Assembly (NCBI RefSeq): GCF_905163445.1
Contig: NC_053199.1
Span: 16,075,501-16,139,500, forward strand
From: Pararge aegeria
Taxonomy: Eukaryota > Arthropoda > Insecta > Lepidoptera > Nymphalidae
Reading direction: 5' to 3'
DNA: 64,000 nt
How positions within the stretch are numbered: position 1 is the first letter of the stretch; each line of letters opens with the position of its first letter. Positions 9,070 to 19,637 of this stretch are shown in pieces. The position numbers and the translations under genes are program-made. The notes beneath the pieces were generated by a model that did not search any database, had not been told where the DNA came from, and worked only from the letters and a program-made list of their open reading frames with translations.

Positions 9070-11488
9070 TGATGTCGTTCTTCGCTCGTATTTACAAAAT
9101 TTACTGTCATTTGCTCCATTAGAGTTCTGAAATAAACAAATTATATTATTATATTATGCTCAATACTGTTGACCCCAATTAGTAGACCCCAAATTGTATG
9201 TGAAAATACAGGATCAATGATTTATAAGGAACCATTATTATAAGATATAATTTTATAATATTACCAAACATTAATGTGCCCAATAAATAATAATAAGTTA
9301 TGGGAACTTAAATATTATTTAAAGTATATATTTACAATACACACCTATAATGATGCATAATATTATAAAGTGTTATGCAGGCATTTATAAGTGGAGATGC
9401 TTTTTCGGGACTGTAATGAAGCACCCAGTTAATCCCCAAGCTGCAAAATGTGTCTTTGTGGTACCTATTGGCCCTTTCCACACAGTTTCTTACTTGGCAG
9501 TGCCAGTTTGTGTACTTCTCTGCAGAACTATTTGGTGCAGCTTCTAAATCCGGAGTCATCATCCAAGGCTCTAGAGCATAGCCTGAGTCCCCAATAAAAT
9601 TCTACTTTGTTATTTAAACATGTAAATTAATTCCTACTTGTTTTGCTTTTTCAGATTTTCTCCAAGATTTTAATAAAATGTTGAATAGAAATATATGCAC
9701 AATCCTACATTGTAATTTGGACGTGATGATTAACCCATGCCTATGTTAAATAATTTATCAGACATTTTTTTTTGTATTTTCTTATATTTCATTACTAAAT
9801 ACAGTATCTACTGCCAAGTTTTTGTACTAATTCCTCAAATAAACAATTTTATTATAATGAGACATTGTTTTTTGTATATTCATATAAATAATTTACCAGA
9901 CTAGTCGTATACAACATATGCAGCAGAATCCTAGGCATGTAATTTCTAGGTAATTATGAGGAGTATAATATAATGATATAGGTAGGTGTGTAACTTTTTT
10001 TGATTTGCATTGTTTCCCTTTTATACTAGTAAATGGCAACAATAAGTAAAGTTTTGAAAGTTTGCACATTTTATTTAAAACATACATAAGATGTAGTACT
10101 GTCCGATTCTACTTTCATACAGCTGTATCTTTTCATATTTTACTTTAGAGTTAATAAATATGAATTGGTCATGGACACACACCACAATCTGTAAAACATA
10201 TTTTAAAATTATTAACTTGAATAAATAAATAAATATACTACGACAATACACACATCGCCACCTAGCCCCAAAGTAAGCGTAGCTTGTGTTATGGGTACTA
10301 AGATGACTGATGAATATTTTTATGAATTATATATACATAAATACTTAGAAAATACATATAAACACCCAGACACTGAAAAACACTTAATGCTCATCACACA
10401 AACATTTTCCAGTTGTGGGAATCGAACCCACGGCCTTGGACTCAGAAAGCAGGGTCGCTGCCCACTGCGCCAGTTGGCCGTCAAACTTACTTGATTGTTT
10501 AAGTTTTTGATAAACTCTAGATCTAAATAATTTGTCTTTACCAGTTGAACATCTATCGTGGATCTCCAGAGTCTGTTCCCGGTAATAATATCTACTTTGG
10601 CATTAGTCTAAAATGAAATGAAAAATAATTAAAGTACCTAGCATTGAATATCTTTGCTATGTACTTATACTGAAGTACTAAGTACTGACTAATAATTTTA
10701 TTATTAAAGTAAGTATATCTATATTTGATGAGGGGATGTCTGCCATTGCCAGACGGGTGATCAGTCCTATGTAAGGACCATTCCACCCTATTCCCCATGT
10801 TTGAGACACAGGTTTTACTGGTGTCCCGGCAGGGTCCCCCCTGAAACCTACCAGTCTCTGTGGTGAACCTAACAATATCCCCTAAGGTGAGGTTTGCTAG
10901 GTCTTCTTCACTTATTCTATCCTTACCTTGTAGTTCCCATCTTACCAACACGTACAAGGGGCACTCAGCTATAAAGTGAAAACTAGTTATCACATCACTG
11001 CACTTTGAACAGGATGTAAGTACCTATATATACTCACATACTGACAATAGCTCCAGTAATTTGGGTCAGTTATTTGCTGACTGTTGTTTGAGCAACAGCC
11101 ATGGTCTTGACCTGTCCCCGCTGATAACTACCGTCCGCTAATAGCCTTAAAGATGTGAGAACCTAGACAAAAAGTGATTAGCCATGCTTTTTTTTAAACC
11201 TACGTTCATATATAGATGATGTCTTTGCACAAGGCGATTTTAGGTACTTAATAACAACTTACTTTTATGTGCACTGGTAGTCCATCGACAGCATTTAGTG
11301 GTTAGTGCCTCTTTAAGGTCCTCGCACGAGTACAGCACACAATTTTTACCCATCCGAAACAAGTGTTGGAACTCTGCATCGGGAAATTCGAACGGATTAC
11401 TGGCGTCACGTATAGATCGCCGGTGTAATTTTCGTTCAGATTTCTCCATTTCACTTGAATAATAAGAGCCCCAGAAAGCACGAGACAT
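9070..11488 (-). pseudogene. HARBI1-like Harbinger transposase, right-arm copy
   Basis: Mirror copy, read on the minus strand from ATG at 11488. It shares exon 1 (SNPFEFPDAEFQHLFRMGKN), the same TAA after VSK, the RNCVER...VLHYSPEKA exon (9332-9600) and the final exon with ARQKRERF. It is better preserved than the left copy: the motif IGDSGYALEPWMMTPDL is continuous and the donor after MHHYR is a normal GT. A 265-bp S2 SINE interrupts it at 10219-10483. The shared stop shows the gene was already dead when the arms arose. Confidence 0.75.
10219..10483 (-). mobile_element. SINE S2 inserted in the right arm only
   Basis: Complete S2 on the minus strand: head TGACGGCCAACTGGCGCAGT, B box GGTTCGATTCC, ACTTTGGGGCTAGGTGGC, and a TTTATTTATTTAT tail. 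It is flanked by AACTT at 10214-10218 and 10484-10488. The left arm shows the empty site (single AACTT) at about 7090. Confidence 0.9.
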
Positions 11489-11582
11489 GTTTTTTTCGAC
11501 TTTAATTCGTTAACAGAATTTTAAACCCACGTCTAAGGACGGGGATAAAATTGTCTCTTTCAAATGTCAAAAAAGGATAGTC

Positions 11583-11766
11583 TTTCCCCTTTCATTTCTT
11601 CCCATGCTATGGGCGGGGGATATATATCCACGAGAAATGTCAAACGGGGATAAATTTATCCTCTCCCCTGTTGCCGTGCTCTGGCAAGGGGAAAAGATAA
11701 TTATATCCCTTGATAGAGGATATAATCGGGGGATATAATTTATATCTCCTGCCCGTGCTAGCCCTG
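11583..11766 (-). repeat. Right terminal inverted repeat and sub-terminal region
   Basis: Exact or near-exact inverse of 5777-5960, ending TGCCCGTGCTAGCCCTG. The target duplication CTG follows at 11767-11769. Confidence 0.75.
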
Positions 11767-12460
11767 CTGCTGGAAGGCACTTCTAACTTTCGAAGTTATA
11801 TGCGTTTTTAGCAACCAAATATCACTTGCTTCAACGGTAAATCAAAACATCGTGAGGAAAACTACATGCCTGAGAGTTCTCCATAATGTTCTCAAAGGTG
11901 TGAGGAGACCACCAATCCGCAATGTGCCAGCGTGGTGGTTCGAAAGGATGAGGAGTAACAAAGGCTACTTTTTAATGGTGAAAGAAAACTGCAAGAGAAA
12001 ACCTGCATGAATGAGTGCTCTCCATAATGTTCTCAAAGGCATGTGTAGTCTTTCGATAGATCTTTATTTGCATAATACACACGTTTATATAGACGTAATT
12101 TAAATATAAATTACAAAGTCTCAGTGGATTGCCCTTAGCTGACGTGCAAATATTACAAACTTATTGGTTGCAATTAATAAAAATAATAAATTTTAATACA
12201 ATAAAATAACACAGTATAGTAATAATTACAGAAAAAAATTTTAAGAAAAAAAAAACAGAAACATTAAATTGAAAATTCGTGTTAGATGTTAAAATAAAAT
12301 ACAAATGTCACAGTTGTTTTTTTCATATTGGAAAATATAATCTAAGGAGTAGAAATTGTACTAATTTGCATTCCACCTGCGTGGTGGACTACGGCCTTAA
12401 CCGTTCTATTTCCGGAATCCCTTTACCTTGTAGTAGACTGGTAATGCGTTGATAATGATG
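11767..12460 (+). mobile_element. SINE S1 remainder and a second S1 split by another insertion
   Basis: 11767-11938 is the right half of the SINE begun at 5715. A second S1 body piece (11973-12050, CTCCATAATGTTCTCAAAGG) breaks at TGTAGTC and resumes at about 12371 (GTGGTGGACTACGGCC) to the ATGATGG tail near 12460. The 320 bp between (12051-12370) starts CTTTATTTGCATAATACAC, i.e. a minus-strand LINE-like 3' end with inverted AATAAAG. Confidence 0.6.
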
Positions 12461-12569
12461 GCAATAAATAGACCATTTTCAGCCTTTAAATCTCCCACTG
12501 CTAGCCCAGGTCTCAACAGGCCTTCTCTTTTATAACTTAGAGAAAGAAAACAAACTTTTATTTAGAGGA

Positions 12570-12898
12570 CCGTCCAACCGAATTTCATCGATATCCCAGG
12601 CGCAGCGGTGAGCGCTGTGGTTTTACTTAAGAAGTCCCGGGTTCGATTCCCGGCAGGGGCAATTTATTATTTCCGATTGTTTTCTGGTCTGGTCTCGTGG
12701 GAGGCATGGGCCGTGGCTAGTTACCACCGACGAGCTGCTAAGCGATTTAGTGTTCCGATGCGATGTCGCGTAGAAAGCGATTAGGGGTACGACTACCATA
12801 TTCCCTAACAGGTTAGCCCGTTACCATCTTAGACTGCATCGTCCACTTACTACCTGGTGAGATTGCAATCAAGGTTTAACTTGTAATGTAAAAAAAAA
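12570..12898 (+). mobile_element. SINE S3, complete with target duplication
   Basis: tRNA-derived head (GCAGCGGTGAGCGCTGTGG, B box GGTTCGATTCC), body with CGTGGGAGGCATGGGCCGTG, GCTAAGCGATTTAGTGTTCC and TGGTGAGATTGCAATCAAGG, then an A-run. It is bounded by the 11-bp direct repeat TATTTAGAGGA at 12559-12569 and 12899-12909, so this is a single retroposition event and the best reference copy of S3 here. Confidence 0.85.
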
Positions 12899-12909
12899 TA
12901 TTTAGAGGA

Positions 12910-13662
12910 ACCTGGATTGGAGCTTGGATCGTCCACGTTGCTCCTATCCAGTTTGGCGGGAAATAGAGATTTTTATCCCACATTAATGATTAGATGATAA
13001 TATGTTTATGATAACAGATTAAAAGGTTGAAAATGCTCTCAGAAGCGTGGAGCAGAAAACCCCCACTTTGTAGCTCCGAGCTTATACTAACTATTTTATG
13101 ACATCAAGATACATTCAAAAATTTCGACCCAAGCCCTGAAGTTGAATCTAGAACCTCATAATCAGCAATCAAGCATGTTACAAATGAGTTCATTTAGAGA
13201 TTAGAAATAATGTTTTCCCGGAATGAATCCTGATATTTCTCACGTTTTAAAGGGTCACAGAAAAATCCCAGCGCGTCAGAGGTCGTGGATTCTTATAAAT
13301 TTAAAAGCAATATCATATTACTGTGTAAATGCTATGATGGTTATTGTAGGCGCACAAGTATAACAATAGTGTTAACTTACTTTTTCACGCTGTGGTATAT
13401 TTAAGAAAGGAAAAACATTCCGTACACCGTATGTAGGTCAAAACTGCTCAACCCCATGCTCGAAGGTCACAGTATGTTGTTTTAAAATTAATATTGTACA
13501 TATATTTGTGTGCCTAATTTCAAGAGATGAGATTTGAAAAAACCAGAAAAAGATGTGGAAAACATTATATACTCAATATTATATTATTTTACTATTTTTG
13601 CAATATTTTTGTAATATTTTTGCTTGCCTATATGTGACAAAACATAGTAACTACGCTATTTT
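12910..13662. other. No recognisable gene or repeat
   Basis: About 750 bases of AT-rich sequence with stops in all frames. I see no splice-bounded exon, tRNA or family match to the other repeats in the window. Confidence 0.4.
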
Positions 13663-13829
13663 TCTGCAACAACCACGCCCGGACGTTCCGGACGTTCAGA
13701 CGTTCCGGTCTGCAGGGCGTGGTTGAATTGCTACAATGCTGCTGAGAGGCAGAAATAAGCATGGTGGTAGTATTTCCCCGGACGAGTTCTGTCACAAAAA
13801 GATCTACTACTACTACTACTACCTAATAC
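13663..13829 (+). mobile_element. LINE-like 3' end, family T5, with internal hairpin
   Basis: Contains CAACCACGCCC (13670-13680) and its inverse GGGCGTGGTTG (13715-13725) around repeats of GGACGTTCC, then CAGAAATAAGCATGGTGGTA, CCCCGGACGAG and a CTA repeat tail (about 13804-13822). Copies at 14600-14850 and 34190-34320 share the motif order, but only this one has the inverted GGGCGTGG copy. Confidence 0.55.
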
Positions 13830-13944
13830 TAAATATAATTTAACATTTTAATATTGCTGCAAAACTAACCCCCCGCCACACGACTTTGTCGCCCATTGTA
13901 ACTTCCATCATTTTTTATCTGTATTTTCAGTAATTTTTGACATT

Positions 13945-14209
13945 TCATCATCATCAACCCATTCTCATTCCGCTACGGGGCACGGGTAGGATACCCGAAT
14001 GAGAAGAGTTTGGGCCTTAGGCCACCACGCTGGCACAGTGTTAGACTTCACACGCCCTTGAGAACATTATGGAGAACTCTCTGGCAAGCAGGACGATGTT
14101 TTTCTTCACCATTAAAGCATGTGATATTTAATTGCTTAGATTAAAAACGCAAAGCCACCGTTGCGTGCATCCGAAAGGAAAGCCGAAACCTTACCTAGCG
14201 ATCACCGCT
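13945..14209 (-). mobile_element. SINE S1, near full length
   Basis: Minus-strand S1 from AGCGGTGATCGCTAGG at 14209 through AGCAATTAAATATCACATGC and TTCTCCATAATGTTCTCAAG to GGGTTGATGATGATG at 13945. Confidence 0.75.
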
Positions 14210-14599
14210 AAATTATTTCTCATTGGTGTTCAAAAAAAGTGCACCAATTAAAAAAAATCTTACCTACACATTTAAGCAATTTAACTCTGTAACTTTGGTA
14301 AATTAGTAAGCAGTGCCTTACGAAAAATAAAGATAGAAATGCACCTGCCTATGTGTTAGTTTGTAATGCGCAAATCATTATGTCAGTCACACTCATTTCG
14401 CTTCCGTGTGAATTACGCAAATGTGTGTAATTGGTGCAATTCATAAGACACAGCGTCGTTAGCAGCGGATTAGTAAGCGTAAGCGGGCGACACATTTTAA
14501 GTAATAATCGAAGGACCTAGCACCTGAAAGACCTGAAAGTTAGTGGAAATCCATCGCCTATAAACAGAGCAACAACTCAGAGGGCAAGCAAGGAACACG

Positions 14600-14850
14600 T
14601 CGGACAAAGTTTTTTTTTTAAATATTAATAGCGGGCAAACGCCCATTAAGCCAGTTACCATCAGGATTATATTGTGCGGTACCAAAACACAACGACCCAT
14701 AAAGGGAGCCATAAGGGGAGGTTTTCGGCCTCGTGTGCTCGTACACCGGCAACCACGCCCTAAAAAAAATGTTCAGAACACATTGCCGCTTGGCATTAAG
14801 AACATGGCGGTAGTTCTTACCGGATGAGCTCCATCACGAAAAGCTTTACA
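14600..14850 (+). mobile_element. LINE-like 3' fragment, family T5
   Basis: Starts in a T-run with TAATAGCGGGCAAACGCCC and continues to GGCAACCACGCCC and GGCGGTAGTTCTTACCGGAT, the order seen in T5. It has short open frames but no recognisable protein. The 14210-14600 stretch before it shows nothing identifiable. Confidence 0.4.
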
Positions 14851-14906
14851 AAATACAAACTGCATGAACTGAATGAATGAGCTAGTTCAATATTGACATA
14901 ATGTTT

Positions 14907-14986
14907 TATTATTATTATTATAACTCTTTATTTGTACACCACATTAAGAATTATACAAGAAAAAAAGAAACATAAAAATAGAAGTA
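14907..14986 (-). mobile_element. T1 LINE tail, 3' half, split by the 2.7-kb LINE
   Basis: ACTCTTTATTTGTACACCAC is the minus-strand 3' end of a T1 LINE, as at 45.8 kb. Its other half (CTTATCACTTAGTAGCGATG) is at 17694-17735. The LINE between them inserted into this older tail. Confidence 0.65.
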
Positions 14987-17686
14987 TTCAAAATTCAAAA
15001 TTCAAAATTCATTTATTTCAAGTAGGCCTAATACAAGCACTTTTGAAACGTCAAGTCTGTCCGTGTGTAGTGACTCTACCACCGGTTCGGAAGGCAGATT
15101 CTACCGAGAAGAAGCCGGCAAGAAACTCAGCAGTTGCTCTTTTCCAACATCAAAAATTTACATTTTATATTTTAACATTCATTTTTCTATCTTGTGAGAG
15201 ATGAAAGCGGAGCCGGATGCTTCCAAGCAACCTTGTCATTAAGAAACTCATCAATAGTATAATAACCTCGCTGTAATAAATGTGTTTTAACACATTCTTT
15301 AAACTTATGGATTGGTAGGTCCAAAATTACCTTAGGAATCATATTATAAAAGCGTATACTCAATCCCACAAATGACTTCTGCACCTTTCGCAGACGATAT
15401 GCAGATGTCACTAATTTATGACCATTTCTTGTAAGTCGACTGTTTATATCCACTTTTTGTTTATAAAGACTAATATGTTGTCTTACAAATACTATATTGT
15501 TATAAATGTATTGTGAGGCTACCGTAAGTATACCAATTTCTTTAAATTTTTCACGGAGGGATTCACGTGATTTAAGTTTATATATTGACCGTACAGCTCT
15601 TTTCTGCAATATGAATATAGTTTCAATATCAGCAGCTTTGCCCCATAATAAGATCCCGTAAGACATCACACTATGAAAGTACGCGAAGTAAACAAGTCTT
15701 GCTGTTTCTACGTCAGTAATCTGTCTAATTTTCCTGACGGCGTAGGCAGCCGAGCTTAGTTTACCTGCTAGTGTATCTATATGGGTACCCCACTGAAGCT
15801 TACAATCCAAGGTCATGCCCAGAAAAACTGTGGAATCATCCATTTTTAGTGATTCTCCATTTATTATTATATTTTTATTAACTTTCTTTACATTTGGTAA
15901 AATAAATTCCACACACTTAGTTTTTTTTGCATTTAAAAGTAAATTATTGACAGTAAACCAGTGCGACACATGCGACATAGCACGGCTTACATCGTCAGAG
16001 TTGTCTCTACCTCTATCAGTTTTAAAAATTAGAGATGTATCATCAGCAAACAGTACAATGTCACAGGTTTCACTGACATGGTGTGGTAGATCATTTATAT
16101 ACACCAAAAATAGAAAGGGACCCAAGATTGAACCCTGTGGGGCACCCATTGACGTAGCCGACCCCTGCGACTTAATGTCTTTTATGCAAACCCTTTGGGT
16201 TCTGTCACTGAGATAAGAGGCAACCAAATTTAGTGCAACGTTTTTGATACCATAATGGGCTAGTTTAAGAAGCAAGGTTTTATGATCGACACAATCGAAT
16301 GCTTTGGATAGATCACAAAAAACACCAATGGCATTCTGCGAACGTTCCCAGGCATCGTACACATGTTTTAAAAGTTAAAACTGCATCCGTGGTGCTACGA
16401 CCTTTAGTAAAACCGTACTGCTCCGGATGTAGTAAGTTATTTACATTGAAGTGATTCAAAAGTTGATTAAACATAATTTTTTCAAAGACCTTTCTAAGAG
16501 CTGGTAAGATTGAAATGGGTCTGTAATTGTTAATGTCGTTTTTATTGCCAGATTTAAATAGAGGTATAAGTTTACTATGTTTCATTAAATTTGGAAAAGT
16601 ACCTCTATCAACACATTCATTAAAAAGTATGGCTAAGTAAGGGGCAATAACGTCTATAATGTTAGATATTACCATTACAGACATACCCCATAAATCACCG
16701 GTTTTTTGCTGTTTCAACAACTTAAAATTCTTTATTATATCATATGCAGATATATGTTTAAAATTAAATAAAACGTTGCACTCATTAACGTTGTTCCTCA
16801 ATAAACTCTGAGCTGCAGTAGGTGAAGAATTAAGTGAATCAGTCAACAAAATAGGAACACTCTGAAAAAAGTTTTCAAAGGTACTTGCAACCTCACTGTC
16901 AGCGGTAACTTTATTATCATTAATAATTAATTCAAAGTTTACGTTGCGAGATTTAGCTTTCCCAGTTTCATTATTAACAATTTTCCAGGTTGTTTGTACT
17001 TTGTTATCCGATTTTATGATTTGATCCTTAAAGTATAGCGACTTAGCATGAAAGCAAACGTTCTTAAACGTTTTAGAGTACATTTTTACGTGTTGTAGGA
17101 AAGCTGGAGTAAGGTTATATTGTTTTTCACTATAGAGCTCATACAAATTATCTCTACTTTTGTATATGCCAATAGTTGCCCAATCGCTAAACTTTATTTT
17201 TGTATTGAAATCTATATGTTTGAAATTGAATATTTTGTTAAATTCATTGTCTATGATATTAAAGAGCGTACCATAAATGCTGTCAGGATGACCGTTCTTA
17301 AAGACAAGGGCAGGAATTTTGGATGATATTTCACCTTTGAATCGCGTCAATTTGCTCTTAGTTATCGGCCTACACTTGACGATATGTTTATCTTTGTTTA
17401 TATTATTCAAAACAGTAATTTGTTGGCCACAATGATCTGATCTTAAGTTGGTTATTATCGATTTACCTAAGATATCACAGTTGAGAAAAATATTATCTAA
17501 ACACGATGCTGAGGTTGCTGTGATTCTAGTAGGTTCACTAAAAGCATAATTTAAATTAAAACATTTAAATAAGTTTAGCAACCTAGTCGTAGTTGCATTA
17601 CTAAGTAAAATATCAACATTAAAATCCCCGCATACTATTGCTTTTTTTGTGGATACAGACAATCGCTTAGGCACATCTTCCATTAC
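14987..17686 (-). mobile_element. 5'-truncated LINE with RT, 2.7 kb (family T2 reference)
   Basis: Minus-strand non-LTR retrotransposon ending in AATAAATGAATTTTGAATTT-type repeats at 14987. The target duplication TAGAAGTA (14979-14986) versus TAGAATA (17687-17693) is slightly imperfect. The 5' end is cut inside the endonuclease domain. The 3' UTR contains GCCGGCTTCTTCTCGGTAGA and GACTTGACGTTTCAAAAGTG, the sequence shared by all T2 fragments in the window. Confidence 0.8.
15187..17683 (-). pseudogene. LINE ORF2: partial endonuclease, reverse transcriptase; one frameshift
   Basis: Encodes the C-terminal part of an APE-type endonuclease (IVCGDFNVDILL near the start, later LRSDHCG) and a reverse transcriptase: LIPLFKSG...INNYRPISILP, EQYGFTKGRSTTDAV, VFCDLSKAFD, GAPQGSILGPFLF, catalytic FADDTS (FADD at 16039-16050) and the thumb/C-terminal region to the stop at 15187. 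The frame breaks once, in a short A/T run at about 16361-16373, between TTDAVLTF and the stretch beginning YDAWERSQ. No other lesion is seen. FADD and the overall layout suggest the jockey/CR1 group. Non-functional because of 5' truncation and frameshift, but young. Confidence 0.85.
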
Positions 17687-17693
17687 TAGAATA

Positions 17694-17735
17694 CGGTCTT
17701 ATCACTTAGTAGCGATGTCTGCCAGACAACTTAAA
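17694..17735 (-). mobile_element. T1 LINE tail, 5' half of the split copy
   Basis: CTTATCACTTAGTAGCGATG followed by TCTGCCAGACAACTT is the T1 hairpin block, continuing the piece at 14907-14986. Confidence 0.6.
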
Positions 17736-17959
17736 AAAAACTATATAATAAATACTTAGATAAAAGTAAATAAATACTATTAAACATCGCCTTCAGTTGG
17801 ACAAATAATAAAACTTAACGGCTTTTTAAATCAGTGTCAGGGCACGACACGATCTTAGACCGGTTTCCCCTTGAACAAAAGTAAACTTCTCTTTTAAGTA
17901 TGACGGAGTTTTTAAATGAAATAACACACAGAAGAATCTTCAAATGACTTCCAATTTAA

Positions 17960-18135
17960 GATCATGAGCATGGCAAGGGAATCAGAATGAGAAGGGTTAA
18001 GGCCGTCATACACCACACTGGCAACGTGCAGATTGGTAGACTTCACACCTTATTGATTGGTTACAGAAAAAATCTCAGGCATGCAGATTTCCTCACGATG
18101 TTTTACTTCAACGTTAAAGCAAGTTATATTTGTGA
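17960..18135 (-). mobile_element. SINE S1 fragment
   Basis: GAATGAGAAGGGTTAAGGCC, ACCACACTGGCAACGTGCAG and CAGGCATGCAGATTTCCTCA mark an S1 body on the minus strand, lacking a clear tRNA head. Confidence 0.65.
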
Positions 18136-19078
18136 CTTTTTTAAACTCTCTATTTTTGTTATGGCGGTTATTTAAACCGCTACCGCCTATCCCTTGGGTC
18201 GCCTGCTTGACAACAAACGCTAAAAGGATTCTGCGGTGAAACTGGAAAGTTAGTTTTCCTCACTGTGTGCGATGCTCCATGCATGTCTAATATTTCTAAT
18301 ACGCGCAATATCGTTTTATTTGTAAAACCCACATTCACCGTCACTGCTAACTAGAAATTAGCGACTCCGAATAAACACATGCCCACCCGTATCTTGCTTA
18401 TATCTTGTATAACTTATTTATGCAGGCTGTCTTTGATACACATTTCGTATGAAAATGGTGAAGAAGAGTAACGAAAAATACCGGCAAATTAGGTTACCAC
18501 TTGTCACTCCCAGCGCTTCCACTACTTTAGCATAAATTATAACTTCTGTTATGTATGGTGAAGCAGTTTTTTTTTTTCGGACTGTTCGTAGCTGACTAAC
18601 CCTAATGATTTTAACAGCGTAACGCAGGTTTGTTGGCGAGCCACAATATGAGGGTCTGCCTGTGAAGTTGTGGAAGCTAGGATAACGTTTGTGATTTGTA
18701 GAACAACACAGTAAAAAGTTATTCTTTTCAATTTGTCTGTCTGTCTGTTTGCCTGTCTGTATCTTGGCCGACATTAATTTTTTTAAGAGGGTTCATACAT
18801 TTTCTGCAAGATTTCCAGCTGCCCTTCCCTACCTAGTACCTACGCATAAAAGCATGCAGTGCTAATATTCAGCTGCAACCGTAGCCCAGCGCCCAGATAA
18901 TGCGGAAGTAACTAAATTTGAGAGCATCCTATTTGTAATTTAAAAAAATTGTTATCTGTAAGTAAAAAATATTCAATTAAAAAAAAACCTTTAAGATTTA
19001 ACAATAATAGATTATTGTTAATACTCGTATTAAGCATATGCTAGTACTTTATCTAGTAATATACCCAAGGCCCAGGCC
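18136..19078. other. Mostly unassigned; GTCT microsatellite
   Basis: No gene recognised. A GTCT repeat lies at about 18733-18761. The short open frames on the minus strand at 18418-18774 show no domain. Confidence 0.4.
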
Positions 19079-19196
19079 AGGTGAACTCCACCAATCCGCA
19101 CTTGGCCACCGTGGTGGACTCCGGTCTCAGCCCTTCTCTTTGCGGGAGCAGACCCGTGCCCTGTACTAGACCGGTAATGGGTTGATTTGAGGATGA
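19079..19196 (+). mobile_element. SINE S1 3' half
   Basis: CTCCACCAATCCGCACTTGG, GTGGTGGACTCCGG, AGACCCGTGCCCTGTACTAG and GGTAATGGGTTGAT followed by a GATGATGAT tail. Confidence 0.7.
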
Positions 19197-19637
19197 TGAT
19201 TCCCAAGGCTTCCCCAGGAAGATATCCTTTAAACGCGACTTTACTTTTGTTTCAAAACTGAAACTTGTATCTTTCCTACCTACGACACTAAACCGTGGGT
19301 TTGGAAGTCCTTGCAAAAGACTGTTCAACAGTGGACCTCTATCGGTTAAAATTATAATGGTATTTTTTTTCTTCGATTGCTTTACCTAAAAAACGCTCAT
19401 ATGAATTATCCTACATTTTCGATATAGCAAGCAACATGTGAAATACTAAAAGCATAATCACTAAAGTTTTCAAACGAGATAATAGTTATCATAACTCAGT
19501 TATATTAATTTCTAATTGTTCGTAATTTAACATTAATAAACATTTATTTTGAAAAAATAAACGGACTTTCAATAAAAACGTTTACTAAAGCGATCTTGCT
19601 ATTTAGCTCGATTATTATACTTCTATTATATATTTAA

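Larger units (their letters stand above)
5777..11766. mobile_element. Palindromic PIF/Harbinger element, 5,990 bp
   Basis: Begins CAGGGCTAGCACGGGCAGGA and ends with its exact reverse complement, flanked by CTG on both sides. Unlike a normal transposon, nearly the whole length is inverted-repeated: left arm 5777-8373 pairs with right arm 11766-8911, leaving a 537-bp single-copy centre (8374-8910). Each arm carries a decayed HARBI1-type transposase running from the terminus towards the centre; the centre carries a Myb/SANT-like remnant. The arms differ by point changes and indels: 34 nt present only in the left near 6524-6557, 11 nt missing from the left at 7729/7730, and a SINE only in the right. 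Harbinger elements are known for 3-bp target duplications and a nuclease plus Myb-like gene pair; the foldback architecture is the unusual part. Neither transposase copy is intact, so movement would need a helper. Confidence 0.85.

Noticed and set aside
5777..11766. Assembly artefact (folded read) as full explanation of the Harbinger palindrome
   Set aside because: The arms differ by indels, splice-site changes and an arm-specific SINE with target duplication; a folded read would give identical arms. The second palindrome cannot be cleared this way.
15815..16216. 133-codon plus-strand frame opposite the LINE RT
   Set aside because: Antisense shadow of the reverse-transcriptase coding region.
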